Origin: Sphingobacterium cellulitidis
Lineage (GTDB): Bacteria > Bacteroidota > Bacteroidia > Sphingobacteriales > Sphingobacteriaceae
Direction of reading: 5' to 3'
Length of the DNA stretch: 64,000 nt
NCBI GenBank assembly: GCA_002245855.1
Contig: NOUX01000003.1
Span: forward strand, 526,314 to 590,313
Part shown: in pieces, positions 28,920 to 38,042 of the stretch
How the letters are laid out: each line of letters opens with the position of its first letter
How positions within the stretch are numbered: position 1 is the stretch's first letter
Notes under the pieces: generated by a model
The model's database searches: none
What the model saw: only the letters and a program-made list of their open reading frames with translations
What the model was told of the DNA's origin: nothing
Program-made: the position numbers and the translations under genes

Positions 28920-29409
28920 ACGAGATTAGCAACTTGGAGAAGTTTAAAATTGTCAATCATTAGTATGCAGTTAAATTAACCTCAAGATGTGGCAATATAG
29001 CAAACCAAAGACATCTAGATGTTTTACAAAATCTTAAAATATATCAAATGATTTATATATGGAAATATAACAATGAAAGGACTACATTTTACAAAACTGG
29101 ATAATCCTTTCCTGTTCATAAAAACTCTTCCATAATTTATTTCTATCCACCTTTAATTATTTTGTATCCTACCTGTGAAATATACAGAGTTCGATGACTA
29201 TTATCAACAAATAAGTGAATTGGAATAGAAATAGTGAATAATATATATTTTCTATGCTTTTCAAGTGCTTATAATTAAGTTCTATTATAATTGCTCGTAA
29301 ATAAAAATAAATATGGATTATTTACGGTTTAACGTATTAATTATCGAATATATTTAAAGTCTTTTATTAAATATTATTTTAAGTATCGTTAGTTAATAAT
29401 ATTCCTATA
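28920..29409. other. AT-rich non-coding region between mnmE and the BREX operon
   Basis: About 490 bases without a credible gene. There is a very short open stretch (GTG near 29176, 17 codons, starting VKYTEFDDYYQQ) that could be a coding remnant. The region presumably holds the promoter of the BREX operon, but no clear TAnnTTTG box was found. Confidence 0.5.
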
Positions 29410-29427
29410 AAATATCTCGAAATATTT
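29410..29427. promoter_or_regulatory. possible operator upstream of the XRE regulator
   Basis: AAATAT-CTCGAA-ATATTT is an inverted repeat with 6-base arms, 16 bases before the regulator ATG. It would suit autorepression by a small XRE dimer, but short AT palindromes are common here. Confidence 0.25.
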
Positions 29428-29443
29428 ACTATTTTTAGTGCAT

Positions 29444-29653
29444 ATGAACCGAATAAAAGAAGTTCTTGAGGCAAAGGGTATTAAGCAAACTTGGCTAGCA
29501 GAAAAGCTTGGCAAAAGCTTTAATATGGTGAATGGATATGTGCAAAACAGGCATCAACCAAGTATTGAAACCTTATATAAAATAGCCGAATTATTGGAAG
29601 TGAAAGCAAAGGATCTTTTAGTAGATAAGTTGGAGGGAAAAAATGAGTTATAA
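29444..29653 (+). CDS. XRE-family helix-turn-helix regulator leading the BREX operon
   Basis: 69 residues from ATG 29444 (an in-frame GTG two codons earlier is less likely). Nearly the whole protein is a Cro/CI-type HTH: MNRIKEVLEAKGIKQTWLAEKL, recognition region GKSFNMVNGYVQNRHQPSIETL, then YKIAELLEVKAKDLLVDK. Its end overlaps the brxA start by 11 bases, so it is translationally linked to the system. Likely an autoregulator of BREX expression, comparable in position (not in family) to the BrxR regulators of other BREX loci. Confidence 0.85.
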   Translation: MNRIKEVLEAKGIKQTWLAEKLGKSFNMVNGYVQNRHQPSIETLYKIAELLEVKAKDLLVDKLEGKNEL

Positions 29654-30230
29654 TTTAGCGTTTACAGCTGGAGCACTGTTGTATAACGAAGCTGTACTAT
29701 ATATTCGTGCAATTGAGGATATAACATCTTATTATTCAGGAGATGTTGTTGTAGATAGTGAGGTTTTAATAACCAATGCTGAGTCATCAAGAAAGCGTAT
29801 AAAAAGTGAATTGGATAAACGATTTAAACAGATCGACGCAACGTATTTGTCGAAATTTTTTGAGTTAAGTGAAAGCGATCAGCGAATCATTTTGTTTTTA
29901 ACGATTTGTAAGACTTATTTTATTATCACTGAATTTTCTTTAGAAGTAGTATATAAAAAATGGCTCAATTACGATAACGAATTGGGGACTTACGATTTTA
30001 AATATTTTCTTTCATCGAAACTAACAGAAGAAGAGTTGAATAAGATCAGTGGTCATTCACAATATAAATTAGCGCAAGTGGCTGTTAAAATGTACAAAGA
30101 TGTTGGGATGTATAAGCGACAACAATTTATACCATTACTGCCATCAGATGATTTAATAAACTTGATTAAAAAGAATCGAGATGAATGGTTCTTTCATTGT
30201 ATTTTATTTACTAAAGCCGAAGAGATTTAG
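29643..30230 (+). CDS. brxA: BREX protein BrxA (DUF1819)
   Basis: 195 residues matching the BrxA pattern: AFTAGALLYNEAVLYIRAIEDI at the N-terminus, SSRKRIKSELDKRFKQI, LSESDQRIILFLTICKTYFIITEFSLEVVYKKW, and a C-terminal winged-helix-like part. BrxA is a small DNA-binding component of type 1 BREX. A GGAGGG Shine-Dalgarno-like stretch at 29632-29637, unusual for Bacteroidota, precedes the ATG, which lies inside the upstream regulator gene. brxB begins 3 bases after its stop. Confidence 0.9.
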   Translation: MSYNLAFTAGALLYNEAVLYIRAIEDITSYYSGDVVVDSEVLITNAESSRKRIKSELDKRFKQIDATYLSKFFELSESDQRIILFLTICKTYFIITEFSLEVVYKKWLNYDNELGTYDFKYFLSSKLTEEELNKISGHSQYKLAQVAVKMYKDVGMYKRQQFIPLLPSDDLINLIKKNRDEWFFHCILFTKAEEI

Positions 30231-30233
30231 AGG

Positions 30234-30839
30234 ATGAATGATAATAGAATAGACCGAATTTTTAATTTATTGTCGGAAGATGCTTTCAAAGATCCAAATA
30301 CAGGGCTCTTGTTTTTTCCGGCATATATCTATACATATGATCCTAGAGAGGAATATCAAATTCGTAAAGAGATTAATTTATTAAATGAGCAATTAAAACG
30401 ACCATCCAATAGTCTGAATTGTATGGTCATTAATATTTATGTTGAATTTTTAACTTTCTTGAAGGAACAAACCTATAATGGAGAAACTCTTTTAGATGAT
30501 TCATTTAATTATGAATCGGAAGATTTTGAAGGAGCTCAGGAATATCTAAAAGTGAAGGCGCAAGAAGAAGGTGAGTTTTTAGATTATTTGGGACAAAAAA
30601 TAGAAGGATATTTTAAAGATAGAGATGCTGATAAGGTTTACTTTATCGTATATGGATTTGGAAGTATATTTCCATACCTGCGCGTATCTCATTTTTTAAA
30701 AAATACGGAGAAATATATAAAGCATCATAAATTGATTGTATTCTATCCAGGTACATATTCCAATGCGAATTATTCCTTATTTGGTGAATTCAACGATGAT
30801 AATTTATATAGAGCTAATCATTTAAACCAATTGTTATAA
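30234..30839 (+). CDS. brxB: BREX protein BrxB (DUF1788)
   Basis: 201 residues with DUF1788 features: RIDRIFNLLSEDAF, FFPAYIYTYDPREEYQIRKEI, CMVINIYVEFLTFL, VYFIVYGFGSIFPYLRVSHFL and LIVFYPGTYSN ... YSLFGEFNDDNLYRA. BrxB is an essential, structurally undefined core component that is thought to bridge BREX proteins. Directly between brxA and brxC, with gaps of 3 and 10 bases. Confidence 0.9.
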   Translation: MNDNRIDRIFNLLSEDAFKDPNTGLLFFPAYIYTYDPREEYQIRKEINLLNEQLKRPSNSLNCMVINIYVEFLTFLKEQTYNGETLLDDSFNYESEDFEGAQEYLKVKAQEEGEFLDYLGQKIEGYFKDRDADKVYFIVYGFGSIFPYLRVSHFLKNTEKYIKHHKLIVFYPGTYSNANYSLFGEFNDDNLYRANHLNQLL

Positions 30840-30849
30840 TTATACAATT

Positions 30850-33800
30850 ATGATTTTAAAAGAAATTTATGAAAAGGATATAACACGCCATATTAATCCG
30901 GCTGTTGTAGTTAGTGAATTAGGAAATGATAATGTTGAGCAGGAAATTAGTGAATATGTGTTCACGAAAGATATTGTTCAAAATATATATAAGTTTTTAA
31001 ATGCCATTAGCCATAAAAGGGAAGGGAAGACAGGTGTTTGGATTTCTGGTTATTATGGTTCGGGTAAGTCACATTTTATAAAGTATTTATTTTATTGTTT
31101 AGATAAGCAAACACGACAGTTAGCTTTCGAACGATATAAAAAATCTTTACAAGATATACAACTGGATGATCTTTCAGAGGTAACCTTGTCGAATGTGCAA
31201 TTAATTCAAAATAATCTGGATAAAACGACTATTGATGAGATTATCTTCAACGTTGATGCTGTATCGGGTACGATAAAGAATAATAATACGATTACACGTA
31301 TTTTATTTAATCAACTCAACGCATGTCGTGGATATAATACATTGAATATAGCCGTAGCCTTATTAATTGAAAAGCATTTAGACGATTTAGGCTTATTCGA
31401 ACAATTTAAAACAAAGATAAAGGCTGTGCTTAATGAGGAGTGGAATAACTCCAAAATTAGACATACCATTGAACGACACTTAAGCAAAGTATTAGATGTA
31501 GCTATAGAGCTTGATCCTAATCTGGATAAGGCATCCTTAACTTCAGCTATAAAAGCAGATTCTAACTATAGAATTGATGAGTTTATAGAAGAGCTTAAAA
31601 CGCATGTAGAGGCTCAAGATGCCAATTACAAACTCATCTTCTTGATGGATGAGGTGTCACAATACATCGGAGCGAATACGGACCTGTTATTAAACTTACA
31701 GACCATAGTCGAAGAAATAGGTTCGAAAATCGGTAATAAGGTTTGGATAGTATGTACGGCTCAGCAAGATCTTAGAAACCTAATTAATAATACGGAGAAG
31801 AAGTCAGAAGATTTCGGAAAGATTATGGGTCGCTTCGAGACTATGATTTCCTTGGATTCGCAAGATGTAGCTTATATCACCCAGAAAAGGATCCTAGAGA
31901 AGAATGAAGAAGGGTTAAAAGGTTTAGTTCCTTTTTATAAGGAAAATAAAAGTGCAATAGAAAATCAATTCATTTTCGATCATGATTTATACAATAACTA
32001 TAAGAACGCAGATGAGTTTTATTTGGCTTACCCATTTGTGCCTTATCAATTTCGTCTGATTTCCGATGTCTTTCATTCTTTCAGTACGGTAGGTTATGTG
32101 GGTGAAGGTGTGAAAAATACAGAGCGCGCGATTTTAGGTATCACTCATTACACCGCAGATAAGCAGAAAAATAATGAGCTAGGGTATTTTATATCCTTTG
32201 ATAATTTTTTCAACAATCAGTTTAGTAAAAACTTGACACATGCTGCAAATTCTATTTTGAATAAGGCATTACAGATTAGTTTTTCAGATGCTGAAGAAAA
32301 GGTATTTGCGGATAGGGTGATTAAAGTATTATTTATGATCTCCAACCTAAGCGAAGATACAAGTGTGAATCTACCGGCAACTGTGGAGAATCTTACTTTA
32401 CTTTTATTGAATGATGTTAGGGAAGTGAAGATGAGGATTCAGGAGCGCATTCAACGTGTTTTAGATACCTTAGTTGATAAAAATATCATTCAAGTTTCAG
32501 AAGGGAAATACAAGTTTTTGGACGATGAGGGGATTAAAGTTGCTAATGCTATTGCTGATGCTGAGGTTAAAAGTAATACACGTTTAGAGTATTTCTACAA
32601 CAGCATCATCAAGAAAGTTGTTAAGCCTGATGCGGCAATAAATTTGGGCAATAGAACAGTTAAAGCAGAGCTATCTATAGATGATAAAATCTTGGTGAAT
32701 GGAGATGCTTTTAATATACGTTTCATGGTGTTTGAGGGTGCAGATATTAATCAGCTAGCACTTCAAATGGCTGCTAAAGAATTGTGTATAAATATCAATT
32801 ATTGGTTTCATCAACAGGCTGACTTCAAAAAAGACTTTTTTACCTATTGTAAGACTGCGCAATATTTAGCTGATAATCGTGCTGCAGCTTCAGGTACTAG
32901 AGCTAAAACCTTAGAAGAGTTCCATGCGCGTAATGAGGTGCTTTTAAAGGACCTTATTATTCGTTTTGAAAAACTATTTGCTACTACGCCTTTTATCTCC
33001 AATCAAAATGTAATAGATGCTACGGAAATAAGTAGTGCTAACCCAGCGCAACGCTTTAATGATATGGTAGATTATCATGTTAAAGCGCTGTATAAAAACC
33101 ACAGTTGGAGTAATAGCTTTGCGCAAAGTAATAATGATTTGCAAAGTGTTATTCAAGTTGCATTGAAGAGTCCTTCTATGAATTTTGAGCTGAATATTGC
33201 GGAGACTGAAGTAAACAATAGAATAAGTATTCTAGGGGATGAGGCTTCTGTAGCGCATTTGGTGAAAGAATTTGAAAAGGCTCCTTACGGATGGCGAGAT
33301 TTAACAACCCTGCATATACTATTCAATTTAGCGCATAAAAAATACAGACAGATTGAGTATCAAAATGAAGTCATAGATCTTAAAGACTATTATAGCAAAG
33401 CCATTAATAGTCGTGATCGAGAGGCTACGCTTGTCAAAAAATTAAAAAGCTACAATCAAGAGGAGGTAGCTTCATTTAAGCAAGCTGTAAAGGATATTTT
33501 TATTAGTATTTCTTTTGCGTCCACTAATCATGAGGTGGCTGATTTGGTGAAACAATTTAAAGATGGTTTGAGCTTATTACTAACTGAATCTAATCAGTAT
33601 AAAGAAGTGTATCTGGGATATCCTTTCGTCAAACATATCAACAGTTTTAATATAGAACTACGCGATGTCTACGAGACGCGCAGCGAGGAAAAGCTAATGC
33701 GCTTAGTTGTTGAGAAGCAAAAGGAGCTAAAAACATATCGTGATCTGTATATGCAGACTAAGGATTTCATTGATAGCAATTTTGAAAGCTATCAAGAAAT

Positions 33801-34377
33801 GCGCGACTATGTGTTAGATAATAAGCATAATATTGAAAAAATAGATGCGGAAGGTGATTTGCAAGGCTTGCTTCAGTATTTCAGTACAGATGATCAGCCT
33901 GCTGAACAATTTCCAATTATTCGTAAGACGAATAGGAAGATTAAGCAAGCGCTAGAAAAATATGTTGCTGAATTGAAGCAATCGGTACTAACGCAATACG
34001 AGGAAATTTTTGAGGAGCTAAGGTTTAAGCAAGAGGAACTAGAGCTAGAGGAATCGCAGTTAACCACTGACAAAAGCTATAAGCTAGCCCAGATTGAGAA
34101 GCTGAAACAGATTAATGATCTTGAAATTCAGGAATTAAAAGCTAGCGAATTCAGATTGGATAATCTGAAAAGACTACAGGACGCGGCTGCTAAAAAGCAT
34201 GCTGCGGATATGGGCGAAACCTATCAGCCTAAAGCTATTCAGACAGTGAATATTTCGGCATCTATTATTGCAGGAAATACTATTGATAGCCCTGAGCAGG
34301 TAGATGCATTGCTCGAAATCCTTAGAAATAAATTGATGGTGGAGCTTGGTAAAAATGGTAAAATCTTCTTGACTTAA
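30850..34377 (+). CDS. brxC: BREX P-loop ATPase BrxC
   Basis: 1175 residues. Walker A GYYGSGKSHF at residues 67-76, Walker B LIFLMDEVSQYIG with Asp267/Glu268. The N-terminal pattern (VFTKDIVQNIYKFLNAISHKREGKTGVWISG) is diagnostic for BrxC. A long helical C-terminal half includes a charged coiled coil (about 1060-1140, rich in EEL/QEE/KLKQ). BrxC is a AAA-type ATPase needed for host methylation and phage exclusion. No frameshift or motif loss is visible. pglX follows after 12 bases. Confidence 0.95.
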   Translation: MILKEIYEKDITRHINPAVVVSELGNDNVEQEISEYVFTKDIVQNIYKFLNAISHKREGKTGVWISGYYGSGKSHFIKYLFYCLDKQTRQLAFERYKKSLQDIQLDDLSEVTLSNVQLIQNNLDKTTIDEIIFNVDAVSGTIKNNNTITRILFNQLNACRGYNTLNIAVALLIEKHLDDLGLFEQFKTKIKAVLNEEWNNSKIRHTIERHLSKVLDVAIELDPNLDKASLTSAIKADSNYRIDEFIEELKTHVEAQDANYKLIFLMDEVSQYIGANTDLLLNLQTIVEEIGSKIGNKVWIVCTAQQDLRNLINNTEKKSEDFGKIMGRFETMISLDSQDVAYITQKRILEKNEEGLKGLVPFYKENKSAIENQFIFDHDLYNNYKNADEFYLAYPFVPYQFRLISDVFHSFSTVGYVGEGVKNTERAILGITHYTADKQKNNELGYFISFDNFFNNQFSKNLTHAANSILNKALQISFSDAEEKVFADRVIKVLFMISNLSEDTSVNLPATVENLTLLLLNDVREVKMRIQERIQRVLDTLVDKNIIQVSEGKYKFLDDEGIKVANAIADAEVKSNTRLEYFYNSIIKKVVKPDAAINLGNRTVKAELSIDDKILVNGDAFNIRFMVFEGADINQLALQMAAKELCININYWFHQQADFKKDFFTYCKTAQYLADNRAAASGTRAKTLEEFHARNEVLLKDLIIRFEKLFATTPFISNQNVIDATEISSANPAQRFNDMVDYHVKALYKNHSWSNSFAQSNNDLQSVIQVALKSPSMNFELNIAETEVNNRISILGDEASVAHLVKEFEKAPYGWRDLTTLHILFNLAHKKYRQIEYQNEVIDLKDYYSKAINSRDREATLVKKLKSYNQEEVASFKQAVKDIFISISFASTNHEVADLVKQFKDGLSLLLTESNQYKEVYLGYPFVKHINSFNIELRDVYETRSEEKLMRLVVEKQKELKTYRDLYMQTKDFIDSNFESYQEMRDYVLDNKHNIEKIDAEGDLQGLLQYFSTDDQPAEQFPIIRKTNRKIKQALEKYVAELKQSVLTQYEEIFEELRFKQEELELEESQLTTDKSYKLAQIEKLKQINDLEIQELKASEFRLDNLKRLQDAAAKKHAADMGETYQPKAIQTVNISASIIAGNTIDSPEQVDALLEILRNKLMVELGKNGKIFLT

Positions 34378-34389
34378 TCCTGACTTTTG

Positions 34390-37300
34390 ATGAATACGAA
34401 CAAATTAAAATTTTTTGCTAAAGCAGCGCGTATACAGTTGTTAGATACTGTGAGCAATCAAATATTATATTGGGGTTTTTCTACTAAAAGAGAAGTCCTG
34501 GAAGAACCACAAGCGATGCAAGGTGGTTTTATGCACCGCTCGGAAGTGTACAATGACAGTACGGTAGTGCCGAAATGGAACCGCCTAAAGGAGAAAATTA
34601 CAGCTAATAAAGAGGCTTTTAAAGACGTAGCGGAGGAAGCTGCTTATACTTGGTTCAACCGTTTGGTGGCGATTAAGGTCTTGGAAGAAAATGGTTTTAT
34701 CGAACCTTTCTTGCAATTTGCTAAAGGCTCACAAACACCTGTGGCTTTGCAAAATGCCAAGGCTGGGAATCATGCGGTAACACATTCGGTATTGAAAGCG
34801 AATCTGCAAGCGGCCTTATTGGCGAGTCAAGAGGAAAAGGCTTTTCATATTCTATTGATCAATTTCTGCAACCAACATCCTTTGTTGCGTGAGATTTTCG
34901 GTCAGGTGAATGATTATACGGAATTATTGATTCCGCATAATTTGTTAGCACCGGATTGTATCTTAAAAGCTTTAAACGATGAAGAGCAGATTTCAGCGAC
35001 TGATTTTACTGAAGTGGAATTGATCGGTTGGTTGTACCAATTTTATATCTCCGACAAAAAGGACGAAGTGTTTAGGGGTTTTAAAGCCAATAAAAAAGCA
35101 CGTCCCGAGGATATTCCTGCAGCAACGCAAATCTTTACGCCAAAGTGGATTGTAAATTACATGGTCGAAAATACCGTGGGTAAAATTTATTTGGATTTTG
35201 AAGAGGATTCTGATTTGAAATACCAAATGAAGTATTTGGTACAAAACGAAACCGATGGCAAAGGAGCTTTGATTGATGATATCGAACAATTAACGCTGAT
35301 TGATCCTGCATGCGGGTCGGGGCATATCTTGGTGACGGGATTCGAGTGGTTGTACAAAATGTACCGCGAACAAGGGTATTCGGCTAAAAATGCAATTGAA
35401 AGCATCTTAAAACACAATTTATTTGGTTTGGATATCGACGATCGTGCGATGCAATTGGCGCGATTTGCCGTTTTGCTTAAAGCGGCACAACAACTGCAGC
35501 AGGTGGATGCGAGTCAAGCTATTGCCTTGATGAATAATCCTGTGGAAGTGATCCCGCATATTTATGCTTTCCCAGAGAAGCGTTCTTTTCCATCGGAATC
35601 GGTGGCAATCTTTACACGAAACCAACAAGTGGCAGAGGTGTGTAAAGCCTTTGAACAATTGCGTGATGGGAAAAACATCGGTTCGGCGTTAAAAATAGAA
35701 CTAAGCGATGCCGCACGCGAAATTTTGATTGAGCAGTACTACGACTGGAACACCAAAGCCAAACAAGGAACTTTGGACATTGAGGAAGTAGGCGTTTGGC
35801 AACAGCTTAAAAATTATGTAGAAGTAGCTTTGGTGCTCAGTAAAAAATATGCTGCTGTAGTAGCCAATCCTCCCTATATGGGGCAAAAGTCCATGAATGC
35901 GCAGTTAAAGGAATATGTGAATAAACATTACCCAATGACGAAAGCGGATTTATTCGCAGTGTTTATGGAGGTGACGCTGAATTTGACGCATCGCGAAGGT
36001 TTAATGGGAATGATTAACCAACATTCTTGGATGTTCTTATCTTCTTTTGAAAAATACAGAGAGCAAATATTAAATCATACGATTATCCAAAGTATGTTGC
36101 ATTTAGGGCCACGTACTTTTGAAGAATTATCGGGCGAGGTGGTTCAATCTACGGCATTTGTTTTCGAAAATAGTACGCCTAAGGATGCGAAGGGTTCGTA
36201 TTACCGTTTATTGGATTATAAGTCGAATAGTGAGAAGGAAGAACAATTCTTAAAGAAGAATAATTTTTACTCCAATATCCCACAAACCAACTTTGATAAA
36301 ATTCCTGGAAGCCCGATTGCGTATTGGGTGAGTGAGAAAGTACGTGAAATTTTTAATGATAAAAGTATTGAATCTTACGCAAAATGTAGAAAGGGGCTTA
36401 CTACTTCTGATGATAACTCTTTTATAAGAAATTGGTATGAAATTAATTTCATAAAATTTGGGTATTATGAATTAATGAAAAAGTGGGTACCAATAATTAA
36501 AGGTGGTGGGTATCGAAAATGGTCAGGAAATTTTAATAATGTTATTAATTGGGAAAATAATGGTCAAGATTTAAAATCTTTTAATAAATCATATTTAAGA
36601 GCTGAAGAACATTATGGTAAGGAATTGTTAACGTGGAACGCAGTAAGTGCAAAATCATTTACTGGTAGATATGTGCAAAAAGGATTTATATTTAATGATG
36701 TAGGACCTAGTATAGCAGATTCTATAAATCCTTATATTCTATTAGGATGGTTAAATTCCATTGTAGCAAATGAAATATTTAAAATTTTGTGTCCTACCAT
36801 GAAATTTGAAGTTGGAATGTTACAAATTTTTCCATTTTCTATTTCAAATGATATAAATATAGAACTTCTATCCAAGTTAAATGTCTCTTTATCCAAAAAA
36901 GACTGGGATTCACGCGAGACTTCTTGGGATTTTGAGACTAATCCTTTGTTAGGGATTAGAGAAAAGAGATTAGGGAAAAGTTCTTTAAGGGATAGTTATG
37001 AGGCGTGGAAGGCAAAAGTAAGTCAAGATTTCTTCCAATTGCATGCCAACGAAGAAGAGCTTAACCGTATTTTTATTGACATCTATGGCTTACAAGAAGA
37101 GTTAACGCCAGAGGTATTATTAGCTGATATTACTATTTTACAAGATGAGTTGGTAGCACGTCGTCAAAAGACTAAGAAAAAGAAAGGAGAAGATGAGGAG
37201 TCTTTAGAAGAAGCTAAATTATCTCCAATTTGGAAGGAATTAGAAAATCAATTTAGAAAAGGTCAAGAGGTTAGCTTACCATTTGCTGATGATATCGTGA

Positions 37301-38022
37301 TGCAACAATTGCTGTCGTATTTGGTGGGTACCATGTTAGGCCGTTACCGTTTAGACCAACCCGGCTTACACATTGCTCATCCTAACCCAACGGAGGAAGA
37401 GTTGAGTGATTATGTAGTGGAAAATGCAGCTTTACCTTTCCAAATGGCAATTGATGAGGATGCGATTATTCCATTGATGGGATCGGCTTGTGCTTTCCCT
37501 GATGATGCCGTAAAACGCGTCGACGAATTGTTGCACCGTATGTGGGGCGATGAAAGTCATACTGAAAACCTAAACTTCTTGAATCAAGCCTTGGGCATGC
37601 CGTATGAGAAATGGATGTGCGAGCAGTTTTGGGCGTATCATATTTCGGGAACCATGTACAAGAAAAAACCAATTTATTGGCTATTCTGTTCTAACCCCAA
37701 ATCTCCACAAAAGTCGGCGTTCCGTGTGTTAGTGTACATGCATCGAATGGATGCGTACACTGTGCAAAAAATTCTACGTAATTACCTGCACCCTCACATC
37801 GAATACGTGAAAGGGCAATACGAAGAAATGCACAACAACGAAGCCAACCTAAGCAAGCAGGAGCTGAAGGTCTATGAAAACATGGCGAAGCAAATTTCGG
37901 AGTTAAAAACCTACGAACAAGTTTTAAAAGACCTAGCCAACCAGCAAATCACCTTCGATCTAGACGATGGCGTAACGGTTAACTACGCGAAGTTTGAAGG
38001 CGCTGTGGCGGTGATTAAGTAA
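34390..38022 (+). CDS. pglX: BREX adenine-specific DNA methyltransferase PglX
   Basis: 1210 residues from ATG 34390; an in-frame TTG just before it is less likely. SAM-binding motif DPACGSG at residues 305-311 and catalytic NPPY at 493-496 (VVANPPYMGQKS) mark an N6-adenine methyltransferase. It methylates the BREX site on host DNA, marking self. The target-recognition part (about residues 655-840, 36350-36900) is much richer in A and T than the flanks, as if exchanged separately. A lysine-rich linker (RRQKTKKKKGEDEE) lies near residue 930. The gene is open throughout. Confidence 0.95.
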   Translation: MNTNKLKFFAKAARIQLLDTVSNQILYWGFSTKREVLEEPQAMQGGFMHRSEVYNDSTVVPKWNRLKEKITANKEAFKDVAEEAAYTWFNRLVAIKVLEENGFIEPFLQFAKGSQTPVALQNAKAGNHAVTHSVLKANLQAALLASQEEKAFHILLINFCNQHPLLREIFGQVNDYTELLIPHNLLAPDCILKALNDEEQISATDFTEVELIGWLYQFYISDKKDEVFRGFKANKKARPEDIPAATQIFTPKWIVNYMVENTVGKIYLDFEEDSDLKYQMKYLVQNETDGKGALIDDIEQLTLIDPACGSGHILVTGFEWLYKMYREQGYSAKNAIESILKHNLFGLDIDDRAMQLARFAVLLKAAQQLQQVDASQAIALMNNPVEVIPHIYAFPEKRSFPSESVAIFTRNQQVAEVCKAFEQLRDGKNIGSALKIELSDAAREILIEQYYDWNTKAKQGTLDIEEVGVWQQLKNYVEVALVLSKKYAAVVANPPYMGQKSMNAQLKEYVNKHYPMTKADLFAVFMEVTLNLTHREGLMGMINQHSWMFLSSFEKYREQILNHTIIQSMLHLGPRTFEELSGEVVQSTAFVFENSTPKDAKGSYYRLLDYKSNSEKEEQFLKKNNFYSNIPQTNFDKIPGSPIAYWVSEKVREIFNDKSIESYAKCRKGLTTSDDNSFIRNWYEINFIKFGYYELMKKWVPIIKGGGYRKWSGNFNNVINWENNGQDLKSFNKSYLRAEEHYGKELLTWNAVSAKSFTGRYVQKGFIFNDVGPSIADSINPYILLGWLNSIVANEIFKILCPTMKFEVGMLQIFPFSISNDINIELLSKLNVSLSKKDWDSRETSWDFETNPLLGIREKRLGKSSLRDSYEAWKAKVSQDFFQLHANEEELNRIFIDIYGLQEELTPEVLLADITILQDELVARRQKTKKKKGEDEESLEEAKLSPIWKELENQFRKGQEVSLPFADDIVMQQLLSYLVGTMLGRYRLDQPGLHIAHPNPTEEELSDYVVENAALPFQMAIDEDAIIPLMGSACAFPDDAVKRVDELLHRMWGDESHTENLNFLNQALGMPYEKWMCEQFWAYHISGTMYKKKPIYWLFCSNPKSPQKSAFRVLVYMHRMDAYTVQKILRNYLHPHIEYVKGQYEEMHNNEANLSKQELKVYENMAKQISELKTYEQVLKDLANQQITFDLDDGVTVNYAKFEGAVAVIK

Positions 38023-38042
38023 GACTATACCCATTATAAATT

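Noticed and set aside
28920-29437. tRNA or small-RNA gene at the island junction
   Set aside because: No cloverleaf, TTCGA-type arm or stable GC stem is visible.
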